Below, piece after piece: positions 7,650-14,825 of a stretch of DNA of 15,049 nt; position 1 is the stretch's first letter; each line of letters begins with the position of its first letter. The translations under genes and the position numbers were made by a program. The DNA is from Stagnihabitans sp043738565 (GTDB taxonomy: Bacteria; Pseudomonadota; Alphaproteobacteria; Rhodobacterales; Rhodobacteraceae): assembly GCA_043738565.1 (NCBI GenBank), contig JAYUGA010000122.1, positions 1 through 15,049 of the forward strand. The letters run 5' to 3'. Under the pieces are notes generated by a model that saw only the letters and a list, made by a program, of their open reading frames with translations, made no database searches and was not told the DNA's origin.

Positions 7650-7668
7650 CGGGGGTTTTCCACCCCCG
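7650..7668 (-). other. Stem-loop just upstream of the nucleotidyltransferase start
   Basis: CGGGGGT (7650-7656) pairs perfectly with ACCCCCG (7662-7668) around a 5-nt loop. On the minus strand it lies 12 nt before ATG 7637, where a ribosome site would be expected. It has no T-run on either side. It may be an attenuator, an mRNA-stabilising 3' hairpin of the oxidoreductase message, or a control on translation of the next gene. Confidence 0.55.
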
Positions 7669-7669
7669 C

Positions 7670-7710
7670 GAGCCATAGGTTACTCGAACCGATGGCGCAA
7701 CCTATGTCTC
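7670..7710. repeat. Inverted repeat in the oxidoreductase-nucleotidyltransferase gap
   Basis: GAGCCATAGGTT (7670-7681) and AACCTATGTCTC (7699-7710) are complementary at 11 of 12 positions, including 8 consecutive pairs (CATAGGTT/AACCTATG), with a 17-nt spacer. A second small pair, GCCAT/ATGGC (7672-7676 and 7692-7696), lies inside it. It is directly followed on the plus strand by ACCCCGAGGATATTT. The dyad could be an RNA stem at the 3' end of the oxidoreductase transcript, a regulator site or a dispersed intergenic element. Confidence 0.6.
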
Positions 7711-7751
7711 ACCCCGAGGATATTTGTGCCAATGTGAAAGGGTTAGAAGGA

Positions 7752-10178
7752 TCAGCCGCGCATCCGTGCGCCATCCCCATCGAAAAGCGGGGCGAGATGG
7801 ACTGTGGCTTTGCGACGTTCACCGAGGATTTCGATTTCAACCTCCAGCCCGTCTTTCACCCGGTCGGCGGGCAGGAAGCCCTGCGCCAGTGATTTGCCGG
7901 TGAAGTGGGAATAACCGCCGGAGGTGCAGAAGCCTGTCACCTTGTCATCCAGCCAGATCGGCTCCCACGCCACCACGTCGGCATCTTGGGCATCGACGAT
8001 GAAGGAGGTCAGTTTGCGCCTTGGGCCAGAGGCTTTTTCCGCCAGGGCGGCGGCCTTGCCGATCCAGTCGGAGGCCTTGTTCCAGCGGATGAAGCGGTCA
8101 AGCCCGGTCTCGCAGGGCGTGTAGTCGGGGCTGAATTCGCGGCCCCAGGAGCCGAACCATTTGTCCAGACGCAGGGACATCATGGCGCGCATGCCGAAGG
8201 GGCGCAGGCCCAGGTCGCGGCCGGCGGTCGTCAGCGTGTCCCACAGGTGGCGGACCGACATGTGGTCGCAGTAGATCTCGTAGCCCAGATCGGCGGTGTA
8301 GCTGACGCGCTGGACGAGGCATCTGGCCATGCCGATGGTCATCGGCCTCACATCCATGAACCGGAAGGCTGCGGCGGAAACGTCCGAGCGGGTGACCCGG
8401 GCCAGCAGTTCGCGGGCGTTCGGCCCGGCGATCTGGAAACCGGAGCGGGCGTCGGAGATGTTCTCGACAGTGACGCCGGGTTCGGCGTGCTGTTCGAACC
8501 AGCGGGAATGCCAGCCTTGGGCGCCGTAGCTGGCGGTCAGCTGGAATTCGGTTTCACTGAGGCAGGATACGGTGAAGTCGCCGATGATCTTGCCGGAACG
8601 GGCCAGCATCGGGGTCAGGCTCAGGCGACCCGGTTTCGGGATGGTGCCCGCCATGATCATGTCGAGCCAGGCGCGGGCTTGTCTGCCTTTGACGAGGTAT
8701 TTGCCGAAGTTCTGCAACTCGTTGATGCCAACGCTGTCGCGGACGGCCATGACTTCCTGCCGGGTCGCCTCCCAGGCATTCGAGCGTTTGAAGGTCGGGG
8801 TTTCATAGATCGGTTCACCGGGCAGGGCGTAATAGTTCACCACCTCCAGCCCGTATTGCTGGCCCCAGACCGCGTTCAGGGCGCAGTTGGTGTCATACAT
8901 CGGGGTGGTGCGGAACGGGCGGGCGGCGGGGCGTTCCTCGTTCGGGTAGCCGACCGAAAACCGCATCTGATAGTTTTCGATGACCTTGGGGACGGTATAG
9001 CCGGGCGTCGTCCAGGTGCCGAAGCGCGAGACGTCAAAGCCGCGCGGATCGCGTTCGACCTCGCCGTGGATGATCCATTGCGCGAGGCTCAGGCCCATGC
9101 CGCCGCCCTGGCTGAACCCGGCCATCACGGCGCAGGCCGACCAGTAGTTGCGCAGGCCCTGCACCGGGCCGATCAGCGGGTTGCCGTCGGGGGCGAAGGT
9201 GAAGGGGCCGTGGATCACCCGCTTGACGCCGGAGCGTTCCAGAACCGGGAAGCGGCGGTAGGCAAAGCTGACCGAGTCTTCGATCTTATCAAACTGTTCG
9301 TTCAGCAATTCGTGGCCAAAGTCCCACGGGGTGCCATCGACGCTCCACGGTTCGCAGGGCTTTTCGTAGAACCCGATGCAGAGGCCGCGGCCTTCCTGGC
9401 GCAGATAGGATTCGCCGCCGGGGTCCATGACATGCGGAAATTCTTTGCCGCGGGCGAGGTAGGCCATGATTTCAGGGATATCATCCGTGACGAGGTATTG
9501 ATGCGCCATCGGCAACAGCGGCAGGTAGACCCCCGCCATTGCGCCGATTTCCCGCGCCCACAATCCTCCGGCGTTGACCAGATGTTCGGCGATGATCGTG
9601 CCCTGTTCGGTCACGACTTCCCAGCTTCCGTCCGTACGAGGATTAGTTTCCAGCACCCGGTTGTGCAACACAATTTCCGCGCCACCCATCCGCGCCGCCC
9701 TGGCATAGGCGTGGGTGGTGCCAGAGGGGTCGAGGTGGCCGTCCAATGGGTCATACAACGCGCCGAGAATGCCTTTGGTGTTGACCAGGCCGTCGGTCAT
9801 CGCCTCCACCTCTTTCGGGTTGAGGATGGCGGTGTCGAGGCCCATGTAGCGGTGCTTGGCGCGTTCGGCCTTGAGCATGTCAAAGCGTTCCTGATTGTCG
9901 GCCAAAGTGATGCCGCCGACATGGTGCAACCCGCAGGACATGCCGGTGATCGCCTCCAGCTCCTTATACAGCCGGATCGTGTAGCCCTGCAAAGCGGCCA
10001 TGTTGGTGTCGCCGTTCAGGGTGTGAAAGCCACCCGCCGCGTGCCAGGTCGAGCCGGAGGTCAGCTCGGAGCGTTCGACCAGCATGACATCGGACCAGCC
10101 GAGTTTGGTCAGGTGATACAGCACCGAAGCGCCTACGACGCCGCCGCCGATGACCAGAACGCGGGTGTGGGTTTTCAT
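7752..10178 (-). CDS. FAD oxidoreductase/aminomethyltransferase, dimethylglycine dehydrogenase family
   Basis: A protein of 808 residues, close to the usual 800-870 for dimethylglycine and sarcosine dehydrogenases. These oxidatively remove N-methyl groups and pass the one-carbon unit to tetrahydrofolate. The Rossmann motif VLVIGGGVVGAS (residues 7-18) starts a DAO-type FAD domain. The segment LTSGSTWHAAG (39-49) holds His46, equivalent to the covalently flavinylated His of the mammalian enzyme. LYDPLDGHLDP and VNAAGLWAREIG are further family hallmarks. After about residue 415 comes a GcvT-like folate-binding half (GCV_T about 430-700, C-terminal barrel about 710-800). The exact substrate is not determined. 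ATG 10178 is chosen over TTG 10184 because GGGAG lies 7 nt upstream. It follows livM by 111 bp on the same strand, which suggests the liv transporter feeds it. Confidence 0.92.
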   Translation of the reverse strand: MKTHTRVLVIGGGVVGASVLYHLTKLGWSDVMLVERSELTSGSTWHAAGGFHTLNGDTNMAALQGYTIRLYKELEAITGMSCGLHHVGGITLADNQERFDMLKAERAKHRYMGLDTAILNPKEVEAMTDGLVNTKGILGALYDPLDGHLDPSGTTHAYARAARMGGAEIVLHNRVLETNPRTDGSWEVVTEQGTIIAEHLVNAGGLWAREIGAMAGVYLPLLPMAHQYLVTDDIPEIMAYLARGKEFPHVMDPGGESYLRQEGRGLCIGFYEKPCEPWSVDGTPWDFGHELLNEQFDKIEDSVSFAYRRFPVLERSGVKRVIHGPFTFAPDGNPLIGPVQGLRNYWSACAVMAGFSQGGGMGLSLAQWIIHGEVERDPRGFDVSRFGTWTTPGYTVPKVIENYQMRFSVGYPNEERPAARPFRTTPMYDTNCALNAVWGQQYGLEVVNYYALPGEPIYETPTFKRSNAWEATRQEVMAVRDSVGINELQNFGKYLVKGRQARAWLDMIMAGTIPKPGRLSLTPMLARSGKIIGDFTVSCLSETEFQLTASYGAQGWHSRWFEQHAEPGVTVENISDARSGFQIAGPNARELLARVTRSDVSAAAFRFMDVRPMTIGMARCLVQRVSYTADLGYEIYCDHMSVRHLWDTLTTAGRDLGLRPFGMRAMMSLRLDKWFGSWGREFSPDYTPCETGLDRFIRWNKASDWIGKAAALAEKASGPRRKLTSFIVDAQDADVVAWEPIWLDDKVTGFCTSGGYSHFTGKSLAQGFLPADRVKDGLEVEIEILGERRKATVHLAPLFDGDGARMRG

Positions 10179-10289
10179 GTGCAAGCTCCCGGATCAGTTT
10201 CGCCGCAGATTGCCGGGGCAGGACTATGGGTTCATGCAGGACGGCGACAGAAAATGTCGGTCGGGGAACATCGGCGGCGAATGGCTCGG
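10179..10289 (-). other. livM-oxidoreductase intercistronic gap
   Basis: A 111-bp gap holds the oxidoreductase ribosome site and a small stem-loop, CGACA (10245-10249) with TGTCG (10255-10259). There is no intrinsic terminator with a T-run, so read-through from livM into the oxidoreductase gene is plausible. No promoter is recognised by eye. Confidence 0.45.
10186..10190 (-). promoter_or_regulatory. Ribosome binding site deciding the oxidoreductase start
   Basis: GGGAG on the minus strand lies 7 nt before ATG 10178. The in-frame TTG 10184 would be only 1 nt from it, so the ATG is the likely start. Confidence 0.7.
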
Positions 10290-11588
10290 TCAGCGTTCGG
10301 GCAGCAGGCCCCTGGGGCTGAACCGCAGCACGACCAGCAGCACCACCCCGAGCGACAACAGTCGCATCTGCAAGGCCACGTCCAGCAGGTGGCTTTTCAG
10401 CGGGCCGTCCGCCATGCCTGCCGTAATCGCCCCCATGACCAGGGGTCCGGCATTGTCGACGATCAGCCACAGCCAGCCGACCAGCAGACCACCCAGAACC
10501 GCACCCCAGTTGCTCCCAGAGCCGCCGACGATGACCATGATCCAGATCAGGAAGGTAAAGCGCAGTGGCGAATAGACGCCGGGCACCAGTTGCCCCTCCA
10601 TCGAGGTCAGCATGGCACCCGCCAGACCGACCACCGCCGAGCCGAGGATGAACACCAGAAGATGCTGGCGCGTCACATCCTTGCCCATCGCGGCGGCGGA
10701 CACTTCGTTGTCGCGGATCGCCCGCATCATCCGGCCCCAGGGGGAATTCAGTGCCCGCTCCAGCAGCCAGATCAAGACCAGCAGCACCGCGCCGAACATC
10801 AGCGCATACAAGAGCTTTACTCCGATGGTCGAAGTGGTGATCGGGTCCAGCCCCCATTTCGCGCAGAAATCCAGAAAGCCCTGCTGCTTTTGCAAATCGA
10901 CCTCATAGGGCACCGGCCAGGGCCGCGGCAGGTGGATGAAGTTCTTGACGCCGCGCGCCATCCAGTCTTCGGATTTGAGGACGGTGATGACGATTTCCGC
11001 GATGCCCAGCGTGGCAATTGCCAGATAATCCGAGCGCAGGCCCAAGGCGGTCTTGCCGATGGCCCAGGCGGCGATGGCGGCGAACAGGCCGCCGACCGGC
11101 CAGGCCCAAAGCGAGTTAAGGCCAAAGCCGCCAATATTGCCGACGGTGGCGGGGTTGAATGCCTCGATCGCCTCTGCTGCCGGGTCAAAAATGGCGCGGT
11201 AGAGAAAAAAGCCGCCGATCAGGAGGACGGCGACGATCCAGGCCCGGGCGCGGCCCTTGGCCAGCTTTTTCCACGCGGCGACGGCGGCGGCAATCACGCC
11301 AACGGCCACCACGAAGGAAAAAATCAACCGCCAGCCGCCGGCTGCAAACGCCTCTGGCACCGGGGCGCCGGACACGATCACTACCGCCACGCCGCCCAAG
11401 GCCACGGACCCCATGATGCCGGTCGAGAACAGGCCGGCATAGCCCCATTGCATGTTGACGCCCAAGGCCATGATCGCCGACAGGATGCCGATGTTCAGGA
11501 TGTTCAAGCTGACGTTCCAACTAAGCAGGAACCCGGTTGCCGCATACAGAACCGCGACGCCGCCAAAGAGCATGAGGTTGCGGTTCAT
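10290..11588 (-). CDS. livM: Liv-type ABC transporter permease LivM
   Basis: A 432-residue inner-membrane protein, one of the two permeases of a branched-chain-amino-acid-type (HAAT) importer. Many hydrophobic helices are visible. The stretch RAIRDNEVSAAAMGKD followed by VVGLAGAML is the cytoplasmic coupling region conserved in LivM, and the late segment WIMVIVGGSGSNWG is also typical. It is longer than a minimal LivM because a hydrophilic and hydrophobic insert lies between the first helices and the conserved core. The start ATG 11588 is 1 nt after the livH stop, and AGGGG (11596-11600) within the last livH codons is its ribosome site, so translation is probably coupled. The gene is the last of the tightly packed liv genes. 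The solute may not be leucine, isoleucine or valine, given the demethylating enzyme gene downstream. Confidence 0.95.
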   Translation of the reverse strand: MNRNLMLFGGVAVLYAATGFLLSWNVSLNILNIGILSAIMALGVNMQWGYAGLFSTGIMGSVALGGVAVVIVSGAPVPEAFAAGGWRLIFSFVVAVGVIAAAVAAWKKLAKGRARAWIVAVLLIGGFFLYRAIFDPAAEAIEAFNPATVGNIGGFGLNSLWAWPVGGLFAAIAAWAIGKTALGLRSDYLAIATLGIAEIVITVLKSEDWMARGVKNFIHLPRPWPVPYEVDLQKQQGFLDFCAKWGLDPITTSTIGVKLLYALMFGAVLLVLIWLLERALNSPWGRMMRAIRDNEVSAAAMGKDVTRQHLLVFILGSAVVGLAGAMLTSMEGQLVPGVYSPLRFTFLIWIMVIVGGSGSNWGAVLGGLLVGWLWLIVDNAGPLVMGAITAGMADGPLKSHLLDVALQMRLLSLGVVLLVVLRFSPRGLLPER

Positions 11589-11589
11589 C

Positions 11590-12594
11590 TCATTTCCCCT
11601 TGAACAAGCCGGTCGGCATGAACAGCAGCACGATGATCAGGATCGAGAAACTGACCGCGAATTTGTAGTCGGTGGACAGAAGCTGCATCAGGCTGTCGGG
11701 GGCCAGGCTGGCGGGCAGGATGTAGCCCAGCACCTTTTTCCAGGCATAGGTCACGACGATTTCCGAAAACGCGACGACATAGGCTCCGGCCACGGCACCC
11801 ATCGGCGAGCCGAGGCCACCGACGACGGCGGCGGCAAAGATCGGCAAGAGGAGCTGGAAGTAGATCAGCGGGCGAAAGCTCTTGTCGAGCCCGTAAAGCG
11901 TGCCCGCCAGCACCGCCAAGGCGGCGGCGATGACCCATGTGACCTGCACCACCCGGTCGGGGTTGATACCGGACAGCAGGGCAAGATCCTCGTTGTCGGA
12001 AAAGGCACGCATCGACTTGCCGGTGCGGGTCTTTTGCAGGAACCAGAACAGGGCGGCCATGGTCACGAAGGCGACGATCAGTGTCACGGCGGTGGTGGTC
12101 TTGATCGCCAGACCTTCGGCAAGGCCGGTCCAGTCCTTGAAAGCTTGCGCCGACAGCACGAAGCGCGCGCCATCGGAAAAATTCTGCTCCTGCGTGCCGA
12201 TCAGCAGCCGCACCACGCCGTTCATCACGAACATGACACCGGCCGAGACAATGACCAGGATGATCGGCTTGGCCTTTTGCCTTCGGTAAAACTGATAGAC
12301 CAGCTTGTCGGTGATCAGCATCAGCGCGGCGGTGGCGACAAAGCCTACCGGCAGGGCGAGGAGGGCGGTGGGCAGCGGCCCGGCGCTGATCCCCATGCTT
12401 TGAAACCACCAGGTGGTCAGGATCACCACCGCGGTCCCAAAGGCCATCGTATCGCCCCAGGCAAAGTTGGAAAACCGCAGGATGCCAGAGATCAGCGTGA
12501 CGCCAAGCGCCCCGATGGCGAGTTGTGATCCGTAGGACAGCGCGGGAACCACGACGAAATTCAGGAAGGCGACGAGGGCGTTGAGCAGGTTCAT
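11590..12594 (-). CDS. livH: Liv-type ABC transporter permease LivH
   Basis: A 334-residue inner-membrane protein that pairs with LivM to form the translocation path. About eight hydrophobic segments are visible. Family hallmarks are LGVTLISGILRFSNFAWGD near the N-terminus, MRAFSDNEDLALLSGIN (the ATPase-contacting loop) followed by AALAVLAGTLYG, and AAVVGGLGSPMGAVAGA near the end. ATG 12594 lies 3 nt after the livF stop, with GGGGG (12602-12606) 7 nt upstream inside the end of livF. A TGA stop is followed after one base by the livM start. Regulation is presumably shared with the whole liv operon, whose promoter lies outside the window. Confidence 0.95.
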   Translation of the reverse strand: MNLLNALVAFLNFVVVPALSYGSQLAIGALGVTLISGILRFSNFAWGDTMAFGTAVVILTTWWFQSMGISAGPLPTALLALPVGFVATAALMLITDKLVYQFYRRQKAKPIILVIVSAGVMFVMNGVVRLLIGTQEQNFSDGARFVLSAQAFKDWTGLAEGLAIKTTTAVTLIVAFVTMAALFWFLQKTRTGKSMRAFSDNEDLALLSGINPDRVVQVTWVIAAALAVLAGTLYGLDKSFRPLIYFQLLLPIFAAAVVGGLGSPMGAVAGAYVVAFSEIVVTYAWKKVLGYILPASLAPDSLMQLLSTDYKFAVSFSILIIVLLFMPTGLFKGK

Positions 12595-12597
12595 GGA

Positions 12598-13308
12598 TCA
12601 GCCCCCAAGGAAGGAACGGCGGACCTCGGGGTCGGCCAGAAGGGCCGCGCCGGTGTCGGTGAATCGGTTGGTGCCTTGGACGAGCACAAAGCCCTTGTCG
12701 GCGATGTTCAGGGCTTGCCGGGCGTTCTGTTCGACCAACAGGATCGAAATGCCGGTGCGCGCCACCTCGATGATGCGGTCAAAAAGTTCGTCCATCACGA
12801 TGGGCGAGACGCCTGCGGTGGGTTCGTCCAGCATCAGAACCTGTGGCTGGGTCATCAGGGCGCGGCCGACGGCGACCTGCTGGCGCTGGCCACCGGACAA
12901 CTCGCCGGCGGCCTGATAGCGTTTGGTTTTGAGGATCGGGAACAGTTCGTAAATCTGCTCCATCGTGGTGTTGATGTCATCGCGGCGCAGGAAGGCGCCC
13001 ATCTCCAGATTTTCCTGCACCGTCAGCGAGGTAAAGATGTTCTGGGTCTGCGGCACAAACGCCATGCCCTTTGCGACACGGGCTTGCGGGCTAAGGGCCG
13101 TGATATCCTCGCCGTTCAGCTTTACATGCCCCCCGCGCAGATTGAGCATACCGAAGACGGCTTTCATCGCGGTCGATTTGCCCGCGCCATTGGGGCCGAC
13201 GATCACGGCAATCTCGCCCTTGTTCACCGAAATGGTGCAGGAATGCAGGATATCGACCGCGCCATAGCCGCCGGTCATCGCCTCGCCGATCAGGAAGGGT
13301 TCAGCCAT
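12598..13308 (-). CDS. livF: Liv-type ABC transporter ATP-binding protein LivF
   Basis: A 236-residue cytoplasmic ATPase that energises the LivHM pore together with LivG. Walker A GPNGAGKST is at residues 38-46, the Q-loop is FVPQTQNIF, the signature LSGGQ at 137-141, Walker B LMLDEP ends at 163, and the switch region is LLVEQNAR, typical of LivF. ATG 13308 is chosen because GGAG lies 9 nt upstream; the in-frame TTG 13326 has no site. The start overlaps the stop of the preceding secreted-protein gene by 8 nt (ATGGCTGA), so the two are probably translationally coupled. Most liv operons place livF next to livG; here a foreign-looking gene separates them. Confidence 0.96.
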   Translation of the reverse strand: MAEPFLIGEAMTGGYGAVDILHSCTISVNKGEIAVIVGPNGAGKSTAMKAVFGMLNLRGGHVKLNGEDITALSPQARVAKGMAFVPQTQNIFTSLTVQENLEMGAFLRRDDINTTMEQIYELFPILKTKRYQAAGELSGGQRQQVAVGRALMTQPQVLMLDEPTAGVSPIVMDELFDRIIEVARTGISILLVEQNARQALNIADKGFVLVQGTNRFTDTGAALLADPEVRRSFLGG

Positions 13309-13936
13309 TGCCACACACTCCGTCAAACGCCTTGTGGTAAAGGCCAGGAAACCAGTCCAAACTTGCCAATATAGTTTTGTGGGCGTCCATCAACGATTGC
13401 GGCGGGGCCGCCTTGCCGGGCAAGGAGCTAATGACAATGGTGCTTCCTCCGAGGTCGATAAGAGTGACCAACCTTGTCCTGGGGCCGTCTTGGACTGACC
13501 ATGTGTCTTCAAGCGCTGCGGTGTCGAAGCCAGTAGGCAGTCCCGCAATCTTGGTAGCAGTGTCCCAATTCCGATCCCTTTGCACTTGGCCAAGCAGCTT
13601 TGCTTTATCCAAATTGCAGGTGGTCACGTTCCACACTTCGGTCGCAACCCCAAGCGTCCGAAACACCAGAGCGTCGGAGTCGGGGTCAGCAGACGAACTC
13701 TCGCTGAACACTCCCGAGTTAGGACACGCGTCAAGTCCCACATCGATCGGAAAACAAGAATTGGGGTCGTCGTCATAAAACCAGCGTCGGTCGTCCATCA
13801 TAACGACCCGCCGTCCGCCAACGTCTGTCTTTGCTATTACGATTCGGTCCAAGCCAAAGTCATATGGTTCGGCAGCGACGATCCCCGTCAGAATTATGCT
13901 GAGAATTGTTGCGATGGCGCACGGCGCTCTATCCAT
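13301..13936 (-). CDS. Secreted protein of unknown function inside the liv operon
   Basis: A 211-residue protein that I do not recognise. Residues 1-22 look like a Sec signal peptide (charged start, hydrophobic run IATILSIILTGIVAA, likely cleavage after Ala22), so the product is probably periplasmic. The mature part has no further membrane helix. It is rich in Asp, Thr and Val and has four cysteines (61, 71, 107, 208) that could form two disulfides. The start ATG 13936 overlaps the livG stop by 8 nt (ATGGATAG) and the stop overlaps the livF start by 8 nt (ATGGCTGA). This places it firmly inside the operon. Its base composition and codon use look lower in GC than the flanking liv genes, hinting at later acquisition. 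It might assist solute capture, or be an unrelated passenger. Confidence 0.8.
   Translation of the reverse strand: MDRAPCAIATILSIILTGIVAAEPYDFGLDRIVIAKTDVGGRRVVMMDDRRWFYDDDPNSCFPIDVGLDACPNSGVFSESSSADPDSDALVFRTLGVATEVWNVTTCNLDKAKLLGQVQRDRNWDTATKIAGLPTGFDTAALEDTWSVQDGPRTRLVTLIDLGGSTIVISSLPGKAAPPQSLMDAHKTILASLDWFPGLYHKAFDGVCGNG
13318..13321 (-). promoter_or_regulatory. Ribosome binding site deciding the livF start
   Basis: GGAG on the minus strand lies 9 nt before ATG 13308 and inside the final codons of the upstream gene. It argues against the longer start at TTG 13326. Confidence 0.55.
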
Positions 13937-14711
13937 GCGCGACCACCTTGTTTTTCAATCCGGTGCCCAGATAGGCCTCGATCACCCGCTCGTCGTTCTT
14001 GACCTCATCCACTGTGCCCTTGGCCAGAACCCGGCCCTCGGCCATCACGATCACCGGATCGCACAGGCGGGCGATGAAATCCATGTCGTGCTCGATGACG
14101 CAGAACGTATAGCCGCGTTCGCGGTTCAGGCGCTGGATGGCGTCGGCGATGGTGTTCAAAAGCGTGCGGTTCACGCCGGCGCCAACCTCGTCCAGAAACA
14201 CAACCTTGGCACCCACCATCATGGTGCGGCCGAGTTCCAGCAGCTTCTTCTGTCCGCCGGAAATCATGCCCGCCTTCTGCTCGGCCAGATGCGAGATGGT
14301 CAGGAACTCCAGCACCTCATCGGCCTTTTCGCGCAAGGCACGTTCCTCGGCGGCAACGGCACCCCGGCGGAACCAGGCGTTCCACAGGCTTTCACCAGCT
14401 TGTGTTCCCGGCACCATCATCAGGTTTTCGCGCACGGTCATCGAGGAAAACTCATGCGCAATCTGAAAGGTTCGCAGCAGGCCGCGGCCGAACAGCACAT
14501 GCGGCGGCAGGCCGGTGATATCTTGGCCATCCATCGTCACGGTGCCAGAGGTCGGCGGCAGGCGACCCGCGATCACGTTGAACAGCGTGGTTTTGCCCGC
14601 CCCATTCGGCCCGATCAGCCCGGTGATGGAGCCGGTGGCAATTTCAAGCGAAGCACCATCGACCGCACGGAATGCGCCAAAGTGCCGGTGCAGGTCATGG
14701 ACCGCAATCAT
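13929..14711 (-). CDS. livG: Liv-type ABC transporter ATP-binding protein LivG
   Basis: A 260-residue cytoplasmic ATPase, partner of LivF. Walker A GPNGAGKTT is at residues 34-42, the Q-loop is RTFQIAHEF (Gln83), the signature ISGGQ at 150-154, Walker B VVFLDE at 170-175, and the switch His208 is in VIEHDMDFI. The insert between Q-loop and signature and the C-terminal YLGTG are typical of LivG. One oddity: the usual DEPAAG after Walker B is DEVGAG, with Val at position 176 in place of Pro. The catalytic Glu175 is kept, so activity is expected. The start ATG 14711 has AGGGGG 4 nt upstream. The gene lies 114 bp downstream of the substrate-binding-protein gene, with a stem-loop in between. Confidence 0.95.
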   Translation of the reverse strand: MIAVHDLHRHFGAFRAVDGASLEIATGSITGLIGPNGAGKTTLFNVIAGRLPPTSGTVTMDGQDITGLPPHVLFGRGLLRTFQIAHEFSSMTVRENLMMVPGTQAGESLWNAWFRRGAVAAEERALREKADEVLEFLTISHLAEQKAGMISGGQKKLLELGRTMMVGAKVVFLDEVGAGVNRTLLNTIADAIQRLNRERGYTFCVIEHDMDFIARLCDPVIVMAEGRVLAKGTVDEVKNDERVIEAYLGTGLKNKVVAHG

Positions 14712-14772
14712 CTTTCCCCCTGTTTCCGCTTTACCCGTGCTATTTCAGCATCTTGGCGGTCTGTCTTAATGT

Positions 14773-14802
14773 GGTGGCCCGAGGCTGAAGCCCCGGGCCG
14801 CC
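14773..14802 (-). terminator. Stem-loop between the binding-protein gene and livG (attenuator-like)
   Basis: GGCCCG (14776-14781) pairs with CGGGCC (14794-14799), and GGC/GCC inside it (14783-14785 and 14790-14792) close a TGAA loop. Outer pairs extend it to 14773-14802. No T-run follows on the minus strand, so it is not a classic terminator. In binding-protein-dependent transporters such intercistronic stems often allow partial read-through or protect the upstream message, giving more binding protein than membrane parts. That role is inferred here. Confidence 0.5.
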
Positions 14803-14825
14803 CAAGTCAGATCAAACGCCCCGGG

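Noticed and set aside
7905..11603. A plus-strand open frame of 1232 codons antisense to the oxidoreductase and livM
   Set aside because: It is the mirror of two well-supported genes in high-GC DNA. Its translation has no domain and is rich in His, Gln, Gly and Ala in the way antisense frames are.
11185..12409. Arg/His-rich frames on the minus strand overlapping livM and livH
   Set aside because: They are +1/+2 frame shadows of the permease genes, which have clear family motifs and coupled starts.
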